Assembly (NCBI GenBank): GCA_905221605.1
Contig: CAJNDS010002741.1
Span: 126,001 to 190,000, forward strand
Length of the DNA: 64,000 nucleotides
Origin: Symbiodinium natans
Lineage: Eukaryota; Sar; Dinophyceae; Suessiales; Symbiodiniaceae
Direction: 5' to 3'
The notes under the pieces were generated by a model. It did not search any database. It saw nothing but the letters and a program-made list of their open reading frames with translations, and was not told where the DNA came from. This document shows positions 9,444-55,372 of the stretch, in pieces. The translations under genes were made by a program, and so were the position numbers. Numbering within the stretch: position 1 is the stretch's first letter; each line of letters opens with the position of its first letter.

Positions 9444-10512
9444 CTTAGGGTTCAGGGTTTAGGGTTTAGGGTTTAGGGTTTAGGGTTTAGGGGTTAGGGT
9501 TCAGGGTTTAGGGTACTTGTGTGCTCTCTGCACGAAACGCACATGGAACGCATGGAGCGCATGTACCGTGGTATCCGGACGTGTCCAGGTTGGGCAAGCC
9601 CGCGAAGAAGTTGCAGGGGCTGGGCTCTCGGTGCAGCAGAGGGTGCTTTAAGATCGGGTTTAGGGTTTAGGGTTCAGGGTTTATAAGGTTTAGGGTTTCG
9701 GGATTGTGCACGGGCAGGCGTGCTTCAGGAACTGTCGCCTGAGGTCAGTCCCGGTTGAACTTGCAGAGAGCTTCCTATTTGAGCAGGACTGGGCACAAAT
9801 GCAGCAGCTATCCAACATGGAGAAACACGTTGAGACGCTCGAAAGAAAGCCGGGCTCCGAGTTGTCTTGTGCGCCGTGGACCCCGGGCAATCTCAAGTCT
9901 CTATATAGTCTTTCAGAGCGACTCTGTAAATCCCTGTAAGCCAGGATTCAGCAGGGCACTTCAGCGCCAGCGTACGCAGCTTTACAAGTGAGTGGGCCGC
10001 TGGCTGCAGGCGAGGGATAGGGCGGGGGGGGGGGCCCCTGAGATCTCCTAAGGCTTTGCGATCTTTGCGACGGTGCGTCGGCAAACAACCTTGGTGAAGA
10101 GCTTGACACGCATCCGCCCGAGATGACGCAGGCTCATGGAGTACTGCATCTGCTGCTCGCAGATGCTACGGCTGCCACCCATTGCCACAGAGACATCGCT
10201 GCCTGAAGATGGCGACAGCAAAGATTGGGACCAGAGTGCCAGCGGCGAAACGCCGCTTGCTTGCGTTTCTTGTGGGGTAGAGCGGTCAAGTCCGGTGTTT
10301 GTCACTGAGACCGGAGCGGATTGATGCCAACAACCAGCCCATGGCGGAGGACGGCGTTGCAGTATCCAGGAATTCCCGGCAATATTGCGAGTGCGGTGCT
10401 CGCCCGAATTTTGGATGCGTTTGTTAACTCGTTCAACCTTTCATCGGGCGCTTCCACGCGCTTCAGGCCGTACAAAGCATTCTTAAGCACCCATGAGCCA
10501 AGTGACGATTAA
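9346..10512 (+). CDS. Gene 2: coiled-coil protein, at least five exons
   Basis: Exons proposed: 9346-9443, 9589-9642, 9718-about 9868, 10163-10294 and 10363-10512 (TAA). The first three give helical, charged sequence ([58 protein letters not shown]), suggesting an extended coiled coil. The fourth is acidic with a CVSC pair, and the last is a helical C-terminus ending [20 protein letters not shown] and four more residues. The last intron (10295-10362) is only 68 nt, GT..AG, phase 0/0. The two upstream introns contain TTTAGGG-type repeats. No start codon found; the family is not recognised. Confidence 0.55.
9589..9642 (+). CDS. Gene 2 coiled-coil exon
   Basis: Acceptor GTGTCCAG, donor AGG|GTGCTT; 54 nt, phase 0/0, [18 protein letters not shown]. 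Confidence 0.45.
9718..9868 (+). CDS. Gene 2 coiled-coil exon (3' border uncertain)
   Basis: Acceptor CACGGGCAG after TTTAGGG repeats. It reads [20 protein letters not shown] and onward through [17 protein letters not shown]. Candidate donors lie at 9861 and 9869; the frame itself stays open to 9939. Confidence 0.5.
10163..10294 (+). CDS. Gene 2 exon
   Basis: Acceptor TGCTGCTCGCAG and donor CCG|GTGTTT bound 132 nt, phase 0/0, containing [19 protein letters not shown] and [12 protein letters not shown]. Confidence 0.5.
10363..10512 (+). CDS. Gene 2 terminal exon
   Basis: Acceptor GGCGTTGCAG; 150 nt in phase 0 reading [20 protein letters not shown] and onward to TAA at 10510-10512. Confidence 0.55.
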   Translation, partial: YPGIPGNIASAVLARILDAFVNSFNLSSGASTRFRPYKAFLSTHEPSDD

Positions 10513-10810
10513 GGCCCATCTCCTCGTCGAGTTGGGCACGGGAAATAATGAAAGCGTGAATGCTGTGCGGAATAATATGAACGAAGTGGGGGATTTTAAG
10601 GGGGCCCACAATATAATTATTACAAAAGCACCCTTAATAACAAAACAACCAAAAGATAGGAAAGTTATTCCTGATCCAATAGATGACAGGGAATTCCAGG
10701 AGTTAAAAGAATCTGGAAAGGATGGGATTCTTCTTGGCATAACATTAAATCCTAAGAAATGCATTGGGGAAAAGGTAAGAAGAATACCAATAAATATTAA
10801 ATGTAGATGA
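10493..10810 (+). CDS. AT-rich hypothetical ORF (105 aa), uncertain
   Basis: An ATG overlapping the end of gene 2 opens a 105-codon frame with clearly higher A+T than the surroundings and A/T-ending codons (many AAA, ATA, AAT). It contains [20 protein letters not shown] and [17 protein letters not shown], a plausible soluble protein. No family recognised. The compositional change (about 10560-10880) could mean organelle or foreign DNA, or simply an AT-rich 3' region that happens to be open. Confidence 0.3.
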   Translation: MSQVTIKAHLLVELGTGNNESVNAVRNNMNEVGDFKGAHNIIITKAPLITKQPKDRKVIPDPIDDREFQELKESGKDGILLGITLNPKKCIGEKVRRIPINIKCR

Positions 10811-11341
10811 AAAAGAGAAAGTGTACTAGAGGATGAAAGTAATAAATTCTTAGAATAGCGACTAAGATCCTTACTGTTGGTTAGTAGTGAGGGAATGAGG
10901 CACCCTATATCCCCCTATATATACCCTTAAGGGATTATCGGGTTCTGGGCCCTAAACAAACTCAGCCTTAGAACCCCAAAACTCTGAGCCCCAAGCCACT
11001 TCAGACAGTAGGAGCCTCAACGATTGCACCATCTTTCTGCTCGTACCCCCCCCCCCCCCCCTATTTCTCAGGTTTAGGGTTTTTGGGGTGCCAGTTTCAG
11101 TCTAAACTGCCCACAAGCCACCCATCCTACTCTAGGGGCTAATTATTAGAATAGGGTTCTGGGGGCTCATGATAGTATAATTATAAAGGGACCACAAGGG
11201 GCTACTACTAGTAATTTTGCCGACCCCTATGTTATCGGAATAGGCCCCGAAATTGGGGCCTGCAAGTTGGCGCCGCACCGAAGCTTCCGCGGCAGCATGC
11301 TTTAGACGCCTGTGCTGGAAATACATCGTGTAAGAGCCCAA

Positions 11342-11866
11342 ACCCAACTAAACCCTAAACCTTAAACCCTAAACCCTAAACCTTAAACCCTAAACCCTAA
11401 GCCCGAAACCCCACACCCTAAACTTTCTGAAGCCCTAAACCCTAAACCCTAAACCCGACAAAATTGAAGGCCTTGAGCCCCCAAAGCCTATAGGATCTTA
11501 GGGCGGCGGGCTAACGTCTTGAACAAGGGTGCATGTGTATCCAAAAATGCCTTTGCGGGCAGTGGGGTTTGAGGGTGTAGGGTGGCAGCAAGCCCAAAAC
11601 CCTCCAGAAATTTCTTTTCCAACCGTAGCATCTGCAGATCAGGCAGTTTAGGGTGCGTAGAGGGCGTAACCCTAAACCCTAAACTCTAAACCCTAAACCC
11701 TAAACCCTAAACCCTAAACCCTAAACCCTAAACCCTAAACCCTAAACCCTAAACCCTAAACCCTAAACCCTAAACCCTAAACCCTAAACCCTAAACCCTA
11801 AACCCTAAACCCTAAACCCTAAACCCTAACCCTAAACCCAAAACCCTAAACCCTAAACCCTAACCC
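11342..11866. repeat. CCCTAAA arrays (11342-11457 and 11669-11866)
   Basis: Two C-type arrays, the second nearly perfect over about 200 bp, with 210 bp of unassigned DNA between them. Confidence 0.95.
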
Positions 11867-11984
11867 ACCCCAAAATCACAAAACCCCCAAACCCGACAAG
11901 CCCAAGCTGGATTGAGAATTGCAAGGTGTGCTTTGGCTTGGGGCACGGGGAATAATTAAGAGGTTTCCATGGGCTTACTAGGCT

Positions 11985-12115
11985 TTAGGGTTCAGGAGGG
12001 TGGTCTTGATCCAAATCCTAGGGGTTTAGGGGGTTAGGGGTTTAGGGGTTTAAGGGTTAAGGGGTTTAGGGGTTTAGGGGTTTAGGGGTTTAAGGGTTTA
12101 GGGTTTTGGGGTTAG
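11985..12115. repeat. TTTAGGGG-variant array
   Basis: Repeats here are mainly GGGGTTTA (8-mers) rather than TTTAGGG. Confidence 0.9.
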
Positions 12116-12119
12116 TTTC

Positions 12120-12920
12120 TAGGGTGGAATGTGCCTTGTCCCCTCCTATGTCAATGCCTTCCGAAGCCTCCATTAGCCTCCATCAGTTGGGATGCTAACA
12201 GCCCTTAACAGGGATTCTAGTACCCCCGATTATATTCCCTATCAAAGGCTGTTAGTATAAGGGGGGAACATCCCAATCCATAAGCTATGAGGCCGCAGAA
12301 ATGCAATGCTGTCTTGCTTAGAGTAACCCCGAACCCCTTGGCAAAGAGCCTTCGACGCAGCGCGCGCAGAAAGAGTGCGAGAGGGGAGTTTTTTTGTTCG
12401 AGGCACATAGTTGACGGAACAAGCCGGAAACAAGATGAGTGGCAATAAACTTTTCAAACTCAATCAACCGACCTGGTCTTGTGCAAAAAGATAAAATGCC
12501 AAATGCCTCCAAAACAACATAAAAAACCCAAAGCCCAAAACAGCAACCCAGCCCCTGCGTTGGGAAAAAGGGTGTTTGGGAGCATGCAGGGTTGACTGAA
12601 CCTTAAACCCGAAACAACAAACAACAAACCCCGAAACCCAGACCTTTCCGAGCTTTTTGACGTCCTTGCCACAGGGTCTTGGGGTTTAGGTTTTTAGTGC
12701 TAAGGTTTAGAGGTTTTGCGTGGTAAGGGCTCGGGTCTTGAGTCTTCTGGGTTTGAGGTTAGGGTGTTTGGGTGTGGTTGTTCGTTCCGTGGCTTCGTTT
12801 GAGGGGGTTGGGGGCTTAGGTTTGGGATTTTCCGAGTTGGAAAGTCCCTCCTTCCCACTTCCACAACATTGTGCCTCACTCAACTCAAAAAACGAAAAAA
12901 GCAGAATCTACACTCCCCCC
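12120..12920. other. Unassigned spacer
   Basis: Overlapping minus-strand frames at 12217-12672 are open but mutually exclusive and without motifs. Nothing assigned. Confidence 0.35.
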
Positions 12921-14396
12921 AATAAACCCTAACCCTAACCAACCCTAAACCCCGAAAACCCTAAACCCTAACCCTAAAACCCTAACCCTAAACCCTAAAC
13001 CCTAACCCTAAACCCTAAACCCTACACCCTAAACCCTAACCCTAAACCCTAAACCCCAGCCCTAAACCCCTAAAAACCACCCCTAAGCCCTAAGCCCGAA
13101 GCCTATCCCTAAGCCCTAATCCCCTAAGAAGGCCCTAAGCCCAAGCCCTAAGCCCTAAGCCCTAACCCTAGCCGAAGCCCTAACCCGCAAGCCCTAACCC
13201 CTAACCCTAAAGAGCCCTAAACCGTAAACCCGCAAAAACCCGAAACCCGAAACCCGAAACCCGAAACCCTAAACCCTAAACCTAAAAACCCTAAACCCCT
13301 AAACCCCTCAAACCCTAAACCCCTAGCCCTAACCCTAAGCATAAGCCCTCATAAGCCCTAAGCCCTAAGCCCTACGCCCTAGCCCTAAGAGCCCTAAACC
13401 CTAAGCCCTCAGCCTAATAGCCCGTAAGCCCTAGCCCCTAAGGAGCCCTAATCTTAATCCCTAATCCCGAAGCCCTAAGAAGCCCTAAGCCCTAAGCCCT
13501 AAGCCCCTAAGGCCTAAGCCCTAAGCCCTAAGCCCTAAGCCCAAGCCCCTAAAAGCCCTAGCCCTAGCCCTAAGCCCTAAACCCTAAGAGCCTAAGAGCC
13601 CTAAACCCAACCCTAAAGCCCTAAACCCAAACCCTAAACCCTAAAACCGAAACCCTAACCCTAAACCCTAAACCCTAAACCCTAAAACCCCTAAACCCTA
13701 AACCCTCAAAAAAACCCTAAACCCTACGCCCGAAGCCCTAAGCCCTAGAGCCCTAACCCTAAGCCCTAAGCCCCTAACCTAAGCCCTAAGCCCTAAGGCC
13801 CTAAAACCCTCAAGCCCGAAGCCCTAGCCCTAAGCCCTAAGCCCTAATCCCTACCCTAAGAAAGCCCTAAGCCCTAAGCCTAAGCCCTAAGCCCTATCCT
13901 AAGCCTAAGCCCTAAGCCGCTAAGCCTAACCCAAGCCCTCAAGCCCTAAGCCCTAAGCCCTAAGCCCTAAGCCCTAATCCCCTACGCCCTAGCCCTAAAG
14001 CCCTAGCCCGAAGCCGAAAACCCTAAAACCCTAAGCCCTAAAAAACCCTAAACCCTAAACCCTAAACCCGAAACCCTAAAACCCTAAAACCCTAACCCTA
14101 ACCCTCAACCCTAAAAACAAAAAACCCTAAGCCCTAAGCCCTAACCCCTACCTAAGCCTATCCATAACCCTAAGCCCTAAATCCCTAAACCCTTAAACCT
14201 AAGCCCTAAGCCTAATCCCCTAGCCCAGCCCTATCCCTAAGCCCTAATCCCTAAAGCCCTAAGCCTACCCCTAAGCCCTAGCCCTAAGCCCTACAGCCCT
14301 AAGCCTAGCCCTAAGCCCCTAAGCCCCTAAGCCCTAACCCTAACCCTAATCCCTAAGCCCCTAGCCCTAAGCGCCCTAAGCCCCTAATCCCAAGCC
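12921..14396. repeat. 1.5-kb degenerate CCCTAAA / CCCTAAG array
   Basis: The longest telomere-type block. It alternates between CCCTAAA and CCCTAAG units with many single-base insertions and deletions, in contrast to the near-perfect arrays elsewhere. Confidence 0.95.
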
Positions 14397-14869
14397 CCAA
14401 AACACTCCACACTCTGGCTCGATGAAACTTCGTAGGGCCGCATCACAAGTGGCAAGCTCACACTCAGGCGAAAAAACAGTCCTCATCCGCCGGACTCAGC
14501 CCCTCTTGTAAGAACGCAATATATACCTAATAAAATCATCTATATATATAATCTATTTTCATACATTCATATCTAATCTATAGATATATAAGACTTCCCG
14601 TGACTCCACCCGCAAGCCTGCAACACCATCCCCACAACCCTAATACAAAGCGACGTAGTCCCAGAGGGTGTTAACATGTGTTTAGAGGGCAAGTTATGGT
14701 TTTAGGGTTTAGGTTAGGGTGAGTAAGGGTTTCGAACATTCAGGAACCATAAGCTGCCTCTGCTATGTACATCTGCTGGTGAAGGAAACCGCCCAATCCC
14801 CAGCCTAGCCGACAAGCCCTGGACTAAAAAAGTTACGGGCTTCTACTCCCCATGCTCACAGCTCCTGAG

Positions 14870-49208
<34,339 letters not shown>

Positions 49209-49209
49209 G

Positions 49210-50106
49210 GACCCTACAAGGGGTTACAAGGGGTTATAAGAGTTTCCTTTAGGGGTCGGAATAATTACGAATCGAATCCCCTTACGATACTATGATCGCT
49301 CCCAAACCCCGACTTAGGGTCCCTATCTCCCAACTCCTTATTCTAAGTCTTAAGGCCCTATATTATGGGGGTTTCCGAAAATAGGGGTACCCTTCTTGGG
49401 GGTCCCTTTAAGGGGATTCTATGCTATTTCGAGTGTAAAAGGTTTACCCCTGTTTTCGTCAACCCCCCAAAAAGTAGCAGGCCCCTATATTAATGTTCCC
49501 CTACTACCCCCCCCCTCTATACCCCCCCTAGGTTCCCCCATATTATGGCTATTAGTATATGGTTCCCACTCCAAGTCGCAAGGGCTCAACACTTTGGTGT
49601 GCGGCCTGTTTTGTTTCTCGCCGCGGGAGGAAGAGGCCGGTGACGCCAGTGTCCCGAAGCCCAAAGCCCTAAACCCCAAACCCCAAACCCTAAACCCTGA
49701 ACCCTAAACCCTAAACCCTAACCCTAAAAATCCTCGACCGTAAACCCAAGATTTCCTTCCCAGCACACCGAAGTATCATGGCTGTGGCAGATGAATCGCC
49801 CAGCCTTTTGAGCACATCTGATCTTTCCAGCATATGAAGAGGCTGCTGTTGCGGAAAGTCGTGCCATAGAAACTACTCCTGCGCAAACCCTGAACCCGAA
49901 TTCCCCTAGCCCCAGAACCCTTGCGCAGCTGAAGCACGAAGACCCAAAACCCTAAACCCGAAACCCTAAACCCTACACCCCAAACCCTAATTTGACACCT
50001 ACTTTGCCGTAAAGTCCGATCACCCAAGCCCTGCATCAGTCAGCCTCAGGTTAAACGCCTTCGAGCAGCAGCGTCTGGGCGCAGTCACTTTTGCGTTAGG
50101 GCTTCG
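49210..50106. other. Intergenic stretch with dispersed-repeat fragments
   Basis: GGGGTCGGAATAATT module at 49254, MITE fragment at 49495-49555 and short CCCTAAA runs at 49660-49745 and 49950-49990. No exon recognised. Confidence 0.55.
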
Positions 50107-50220
50107 GAGGTTTAGGGTTTAGGGTTTAGGGTTTAGGGTTTAGGGTTTAGGGTTTAGGGTTTAGGGTTTAGGGTTTAGGGTGTAGGGTTTAGGGTTTAGG
50201 GTTTAGGGTTTAGGGTTCAG
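50107..50220. repeat. TTTAGGG array
   Basis: Near-perfect G-type array between genes 3 and 4. Confidence 0.97.
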
Positions 50221-50719
50221 TATCAAGGGACTCTTACCAGTTCTTACTTGGGAATTGCGGACCTGGGATGTGTGTGCGAAGACATGATACGGGGTTCCTA
50301 CTTCGCTATCTCCCAGCTAAGACAACGTTCCACCATAAGCATGGATCTTATTGCCCTACACCCTAAACCCGAAAGCCTAACGCCTAAACCCTAAATCCTA
50401 AACCCTAAACCCTAAACTGTAAACCCTACATCCCGCAGTAGTACTTTTGTTCGCTTCCTTACTCCCCGTCAAACACCAGGGCTGCGAGTTTTGACCTGTC
50501 AAGGCTTCAGGACGGCTAGGTCTAGGGGGGCCCAATGTTGCAGTAGATATTGCAAACAGGCTCTTCCAAGTGAATCCAGGGTTCATGGTTAAAAAAAAGG
50601 CCCTAAACCCTCAACCCTACACCCTAAATCCGAAACCCTAAACCCTAAACCCCAAACCCCAAACCCTAAACCCTAAACCCTAAACCCTAAACCACAGACC
50701 CTAAGCCCTAGCATCTCAG

Positions 50720-50762
50720 GCAGCGGCTACTCGCCCTCGAACTGCAACTCGGCGCCGGACCA
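50720..50762 (+). CDS. Gene 4 exon (frame uncertain)
   Basis: Acceptor GCATCTCAG, donor ACCA|GTCCCC. Two frames are plausible (SGYSPSNCNSAPD or QRLLALELQLGAGP). The first joins the next exon in phase. Confidence 0.4.
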
Positions 50763-53700
50763 GTCCCCGACCAAACTATCCGCTCTTGAGGATTTAGAGC
50801 TCAGGGTTTCGGGTTGTTTCGAACCGTAAGCCCTAAACCCTAGACCCTAAACCCTAAACCCTAAACCCTAAACCCTCAAGCCCTAATGCCTAAGCCCTAA
50901 ACCCTAAACCCTAAACCCTAAACCCTAAACCCTAAACCCTAAGCCCTAAACCCTAAACCCTAAACTTTATCAGGGTTCAGGGTTTTGGATCTACCTAAGG
51001 GCTCGGTGCCTCCTCATGCAAGTAGGAGCCTTCACGACCGCACCGAGGCTTGCATCATGTAGGAGCCGGAAACCAATAGTCTTTCCTTGGGTTTGGGTTC
51101 AGGGTTTAGGGTTTAGAGTTTAAGGTTTAGGGTTCTAGTTATACCATAATAACCCCCCAAACCCTGTTGTCATTATTAAGGCTCCTTTTTGGACCCCTCT
51201 GTGTCTTTGTTGAAGCGAAGCCCTAAACCCGCCCAAGGTTTGTAGGGGCTTAGGATTTAGAGTTTAGGTTTGGGGTTTCGGTTTAGGGTGTAGGGTTTGG
51301 GGTTTAGGGTTTGGGGAAGGCACAGGGTTTAGGGCTTGTGGCACACCCCAAGCCAAAACGAGATGCTGGGGCCTACGGCCTCCTTGGGGCGTGAACGCCC
51401 AACTGCTAAAGGCTCCCAGCCCCGCAGCGCCAAATGTCTCAAGGCCCCAAAGCACCCAAAGCCAGACATCCGAACCTAAACCTTAAGCCCTAAACCCTAA
51501 ACCCTAAACTCTAAACCCTAAACCCTAAACCTTAAACCTTAAACCTTAAACCTTAAACCTTAAACCCTAAGCCCTAAACCTTAAACCCTAAACCCTCTTT
51601 CTACCCTAAGCCCTAAACCCTAAACCGCAAAAGCCCTTCGACAAGGGCTCGCAAAGAGCCCCCCACAAACAAGAACATGAGAGGTCCAATACTCCGGGCA
51701 TACCCGAGAACCCCCTCTGAGCAGTTTTGGTTTGCAGGGCTCAGGGTTCAGGTTTGCAGGGCTTAGGGTTTGGGGTTTGGGGTTTCGGGTTTAGGGCTTT
51801 CAGTTTCCACCGTTTAGGGTTTGTAGGCTCTAGTTTTGCACGGGTTTAGGGTGTCCAGGGGTTCAGGCCTTTAGGACTTTAGGTTTTGAGGGTTGAAGTT
51901 CTTCAGGGCCTCAGGGCCTCAGGGCCTTGGGGTTCTTGGAGGTTCAGGGTACTTAAAAACCACAACTATAGCTGCACTTACAAGCCCCTAAGTCGTCTTA
52001 AGTAGGTGAGAAGTAGATTTATAATCCCTAACCCTAAACCCTAAACCCTAAACCCTAACCCTAACCCTAAACCCTAAACCCTAAACCCTAAACCCTAAAC
52101 CCTAAACCCTAAACCCTAAACCCTAAACCCTAAACCCTAAACCCTAAACCCTAAACCCTAAACCCTAAACCCTATAATTGGGGTTCTAAGTACCCATGAA
52201 CCTCCAAGTAGGGGTCTGGGCCCCAGGGAGCAGCGGATGGAAGCAGCGAAGGCCGCCGAGGTGGCCATGGGACCCTCCGGGTTGGGGTTTAGGGTTTAGG
52301 GTTTAGGGTTTAGGGTTTAGGGTTTAGGGTTTAGGGTTTAGGGTTTAGGGTTTAGGGTTTAGGGTTTAGGGTTAGGGTTTAGGGTTTAGGAGCCTTTGTG
52401 AGTGCTGTCAGTGGCCAGTGGCCCTGGGGGTGACGTAGGGGGTGTCGGGTTTGGGGTTTAGGGTGCAACGGGTTTGGGGTTTAGGGCTTAGGGTTTAGGG
52501 TGTCTGGGGGCGGTATTTGCAGGGGAGGGTTTGGGGGGTTGTCTTCATCTTTGTTCTCGAGGTCATGTTTGGGTTTTGGGTCGGGTTTCAGGGGCTTGCC
52601 TACGGTCATTGTGAGAGGTTAAGGGGCTTAGGCCTTCAAGGTTTTTTAAAAGGGAAGCTTGGGGTGCCTTTGGGCTTCTTAAAGGTTCTGGTTCAGGAAT
52701 TCAAGCGTTCAAGCGTCAGGGGGGGGATTCTAGGGCTCTGGCGGCTGGCTGGACGCAGCCCCCTTTGCAAGAAAGGACGAGAGAAAGCCAGACCCATGTA
52801 CCAGGGAACCCGCTTCTGCAAACCAGCGCAACTGGCCCAGGACCCGGAGTAGACCCTTACAATTTCCCTTTTTTTAGGGTTTGGGTTCCCTTGTAATCCA
52901 AAAAGGGTACACTTCTTTTGGTCCCTAGGTTCCTCCTGGGTCTAGTAGCCGTAACGGAAGCGAGTGGTGGCTTACTTGCCTTGCATGGTCCCTTTGGAAT
53001 ACACTAGGAGAACCTCCAAAACCCTCTTCTAACTTATTCAGGCCCCTATATAAAGCCTCGTTACCATGATCGTTTCGATGCGAACAACGATAGCGCCTTA
53101 CGTCATATGGTAACTTGTTTCGTGAGTGTTAGGACTTTCTTTTTCTTGAAATTTTGCGGACCCCCCCCCCCCCCCCTCCCCCATACCCTTCCTAGGAGGA
53201 TTCTTTAGCGTTTGTTGCTGGGAATGTGGTGTCTGCGTTTTGTGCGACTTAGGTGACCGGTCTCAGCCACCCCTTTTCTAGAACCTGCAGAAACCAAGAC
53301 ATGGGTGGCGCAAGAGGGCGCGAAGAGAGCACTGTCTGGGATGCACAGCTTCCAACTTTGCTTAATAGCCCATGGCGGCTTGCGTATCAGGCGTTCCCGA
53401 CTTGCACGGCCTTGTAAATTTACACTGTTTTTAGGATGCGCGAGTTTTATGGGATGGCTTTGGGCTCCTGGGTAGCCCAGTTTGGCACCCTTTTCCCCGT
53501 TTTGTTGGTTTAAGGTTCCCTTATAAAGTAACCAACCCCCAAGTAGGGGTGCCCTTACTAGAACATGGTTACTGGGCCACTGGGTTACCAAGGCTCTCAG
53601 GAGCAGCCTCGAAACTTAGAGCCATGGGAGTCTCTTACCTCCCAAAGGCCCGCAGGTGCCCCGGCTTTTTTGATGAGGAAGCCTGGAAACTCCGAACCAC

Positions 53701-55341
53701 CCACTCCTCAACCTTCTACGCCCTCAACAGCCCTCCCTAGTGTGTCAAGGGTTTAGGGTTTAGGGTTTAGGGTTTAGGTTTTAAGGTTTAGGGTTGGGGC
53801 TCCTCCCCTCCCCTAGGCCCGAACCCCCCCCTGACTCGTCGGCAGTCTTCGTCGAAGGGCGCTGAAGCCAACAAGGCTGAGGAGCAACGCTGTTTAGGGG
53901 TATGGGCCGGTATAGGGTTTAGGGCTTAGGGTTTAGGGTTTGGGGGGCAGGGGGGGGGGGGGGGGGGGGGTGTAGTGGGGCGTTCGAGGGTTGCAGAGTC
54001 CCCGCTTTTGCTCCAGATTCTTGTCAACGGGTTTGGGACTCTGGGGTTTGAGATCGTAGGTTTTGTGGGTTCTGATATGTATGGCTGCTTTGGGGCGAGA
54101 AGTCTTCAGGATGGTTGAGCACTGTGGCCCAAGCCCTAAACCCTAAACCCTAAACCCTAAACCCTGAACCCTAAACCCTAAACCCTAAACCCTAAACCCT
54201 AAACCCCAAACCCCAAACCCCAACCCCCAAACCCCAAACCCCAAAAACCCTGAACCCAAACCCTAAAAGCCCTGAACCCAAACCCTAAACCCCAAACCCT
54301 AAACCCCAAACTCCAAACCCTAAACCCGAAACCCTACACCCTAAACCCTACACCTGCAACTTCGAAATGCGAGGAAGACGCCGACACAGAAGCCAGCCGC
54401 AGCTGTAGCCGAAGTGGCAAAGCCAGCAAGAGCCAAGACAGCGGGCCCCTTGTCTCTGTTAGGGTTTAGGGTTTAGGGTTTAGGGTTTAGGGTTTAGGGT
54501 TTAGGGTTTAGGTTTTAGGTTTAGCCCTAAAGATCTGAAACCCTGAAAACCCAAAACCCTAAAGCCCTTTACCCCCAAGCCTCATCCAAAACCCTGAAAC
54601 CCTAAAAGCCCTCATCGAGTGTTACTCTAAACCCTAAACCCTAAACCGTGAAACCCTGAACCCTAAACCTTGAAATCCTAAACCCTGAAACCCTAAGCCC
54701 TGAAACCCCAAACCCTGAAACCCTGAATTTTCCCGGAAATTTTCTAAACCCTAAACCCTACACCCCGAAACCCTAAAACCATCATCAAGTGCTTTCTGGG
54801 CTTTGCCGCCAAGGCTTGCGTTTCGGCCTTTTTTCGTTGAGTTTTGGACTGCGTGGTTTAGCGTTTAGGGTTTAGGGTTTAGGGTTTAGGGTTTAGGGAC
54901 TTGGGACACCCTAAACCCCAAACCCTAAACCCTAAGCCCTAAGCCTTGAAGCCTAACCCTAAACCCTAAACCCCAAGCAACCTAAGAGAGGCCGCGGCAG
55001 TCGAAGCGCAGCCAGGCGAAGGCACGCCGCGACACGAATGCCATCAGCCTCCCTATTTAGGGTTTTAAGGGTTGAGGGTTTAGGGCTTAGGGTTTAGGGT
55101 TGGGGGTTTAGGGTTTAGGATTTAAAAGGGTTTAGGATTTAGGGTTTAGGATTTAGGGTTTGAGGTTTTAGGGTTTAGGAAGTGGCGAAACCCGAACCCC
55201 AACAGCCGAAGTCCGAGATGTGCGAGCCTGAAGCCCCCGAAACCCGAACCGACACCTGCAGATCAAACCCGAACACCCTAGCGTTTAGCGTTTAGGGTTT
55301 AGGGTTTGGGGTTTGGGGTTTGGGGTTTAGGGTTTACCCAA

Positions 55342-55372
<31 letters not shown>

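Noticed and set aside
10302-10490. Minus-strand LKNALYGLK...ERLNEL resembling the Ty1/copia reverse-transcriptase LYGLK motif
   Set aside because: No other copia motifs in frame, and the plus strand here is the terminal exon of gene 2 with good splice signals and phase.
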